NCBI GenBank assembly: GCA_947259475.1
Contig: CAMYLW010000220.1
Span: 1 to 5,446 of the forward strand
DNA from: Thermodesulfobacteriota bacterium
GTDB taxonomy: Bacteria > Desulfobacterota > Syntrophobacteria > BM002
Length of the DNA stretch: 5,446 nt
Direction of reading: 5' to 3'
In this document: positions 4,846 through 5,446 of the stretch, in pieces
Layout of the letters: every line of letters starts with the position of its first letter
Position numbering within the stretch: the first letter of the stretch is position 1
Translations under genes and position numbers: made by a program
Notes under the pieces: model-generated
What the model was told of the DNA's origin: nothing
The model's input: the letters and a program-made list of their open reading frames with translations, nothing else
Database searches by the model: none

Positions 4846-5412
4846 ATGCACTTTTTAGAAGGGACCTTTACGGATGGCTTGGCCTTGGTAAAGCCTTTGG
4901 AAAAGAAGTTAAAAGCTTACAATTTGTATCTGGACCAGCATCATGTTTTATTATTTTATTACAAAATTGCCTGCCTTTATTTTGGCAGTGGTGACTATGG
5001 AAATACCATTGAGTATCTCAATAAAATCATCAATTTAAAGGTTGGAAATTTACGGGGAGACATTCAATGCTATGCAAGGATTCTGCATCTGATTGCTCAT
5101 TATGAATTGGGACATTTTAACTTGTTGGAGTATCTCGTAAAATCTGTTTATCGATTCCTGGCTAAAATGGAAGACCTCAACCAGGTGCAACAAGAGATGT
5201 TGAAATTCTTGCGAAGCGCAATGAATAAAAATCCAAGAGACCTAAGAGATTCCTTTCTCCAACTAAAAAATAAATTGGATAAAATATCATTTGATTCCTT
5301 CGAATCCCGGTCTTTTCTTTATCTGGATTTGGTCTCCTGGTTGGAAAGCAAAATTGAGGCAAAGTCGGTGCAAGAAGTGATCAGAGGAAAATTTTTACAG
5401 GGTATGAGATAA
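4846..5412 (+). CDS. TPR-like protein of unknown function, probably an N-terminally truncated C-terminal fragment
   Basis: I do not recognise a named family. The 188 residues from ATG 4846 are helical throughout with amphipathic pairs, for example HHVLLFYYKIACLYFGSGDY followed by GNTIEYLNKIINLKV (about residues 33-68), which has the look of a tetratricopeptide unit. Another helical pair around CYARILHLIAHYELGHFNLL follows, and then a charged C-terminus ending SWLESKIEAKSVQEVIRGKF. In style it resembles the last third of long TPR-like proteins of Bacteroidota, from memory. GC is near 36%, far below the cobalt operon. No Shine-Dalgarno precedes ATG 4846 or the in-frame TTG at 4840, and the frame is open back to 4780 without a better start, consistent with a lost 5' end. 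It diverges from the operon across the riboswitch. The TAA stop is at 5410-5412. Confidence 0.65.
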   Translation: MHFLEGTFTDGLALVKPLEKKLKAYNLYLDQHHVLLFYYKIACLYFGSGDYGNTIEYLNKIINLKVGNLRGDIQCYARILHLIAHYELGHFNLLEYLVKSVYRFLAKMEDLNQVQQEMLKFLRSAMNKNPRDLRDSFLQLKNKLDKISFDSFESRSFLYLDLVSWLESKIEAKSVQEVIRGKFLQGMR

Positions 5413-5446
5413 TACAATGCGTTGATTAATAGTGTTTTGGAGTTAA

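Noticed and set aside
4297..4851. Small frames on both strands over the riboswitch
   Set aside because: They lie inside a structured RNA with strongly conserved boxes, and their products show no domain.
5413..5446. Possible next gene at the right edge
   Set aside because: The ATG at 5417 meets a stop codon within two codons, and too little sequence remains to call anything.

Overview
The window reads as a Desulfobacterota-type (deltaproteobacterial) cobalt/corrinoid locus, with sequence of different character attached at each end. All the central genes lie on the minus strand. Reading right to left they are a cobalamin riboswitch (about 4436-4692), a periplasmic CbiK-type anaerobic cobaltochelatase (4190-3303), a BtuC/FecCD-type permease (3160-2063), its ATPase BtuD (2070-1273, overlapping btuC) and a BtuF-like substrate-binding protein (1213 down to about 340). 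The exported CbiK, the classical B12 aptamer, the TTG starts and the GC content near 50% suggest an anaerobic sulfate-reducer-like bacterium. This placement is inferred from gene content, not from a search.

The genes form one plausible unit. A B12-repressible leader controls a periplasmic sirohydrochlorin/metal-handling protein and a complete three-part ABC importer of the B12/siderophore/haem family. The importer substrate could be cobalamin, a corrinoid precursor, haem or a metal chelate. The riboswitch argues for a corrinoid- or cobalt-related cargo.

The spaces around cbiK hold two compact palindromic elements of similar size and build. One (4227-4335) lies between the riboswitch and cbiK and is a REP/BIME-like pair of hairpins. 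The other (3193-3297) lies between cbiK and btuC and is very rich in C and G runs, with a G-quadruplex motif near each end, on opposite strands. A four-copy 7-bp tandem repeat runs across the btuD stop codon.

Both flanks look foreign to this operon. At the left, a plus-strand fragment of a PQQ/beta-propeller-type secreted protein, with higher GC, runs head-on into the 3' end of btuF. Both genes lose their ends at about 336-350, and the btuF frame continues some 75 residues into antisense sequence. At the right, an AT-rich plus-strand frame (to 5412) resembles the C-terminal part of a TPR-like protein of Bacteroidota style, without a convincing start. Two such breaks in 5.4 kb may mean real rearrangement or a chimeric assembly. 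The sequence alone cannot decide between them.
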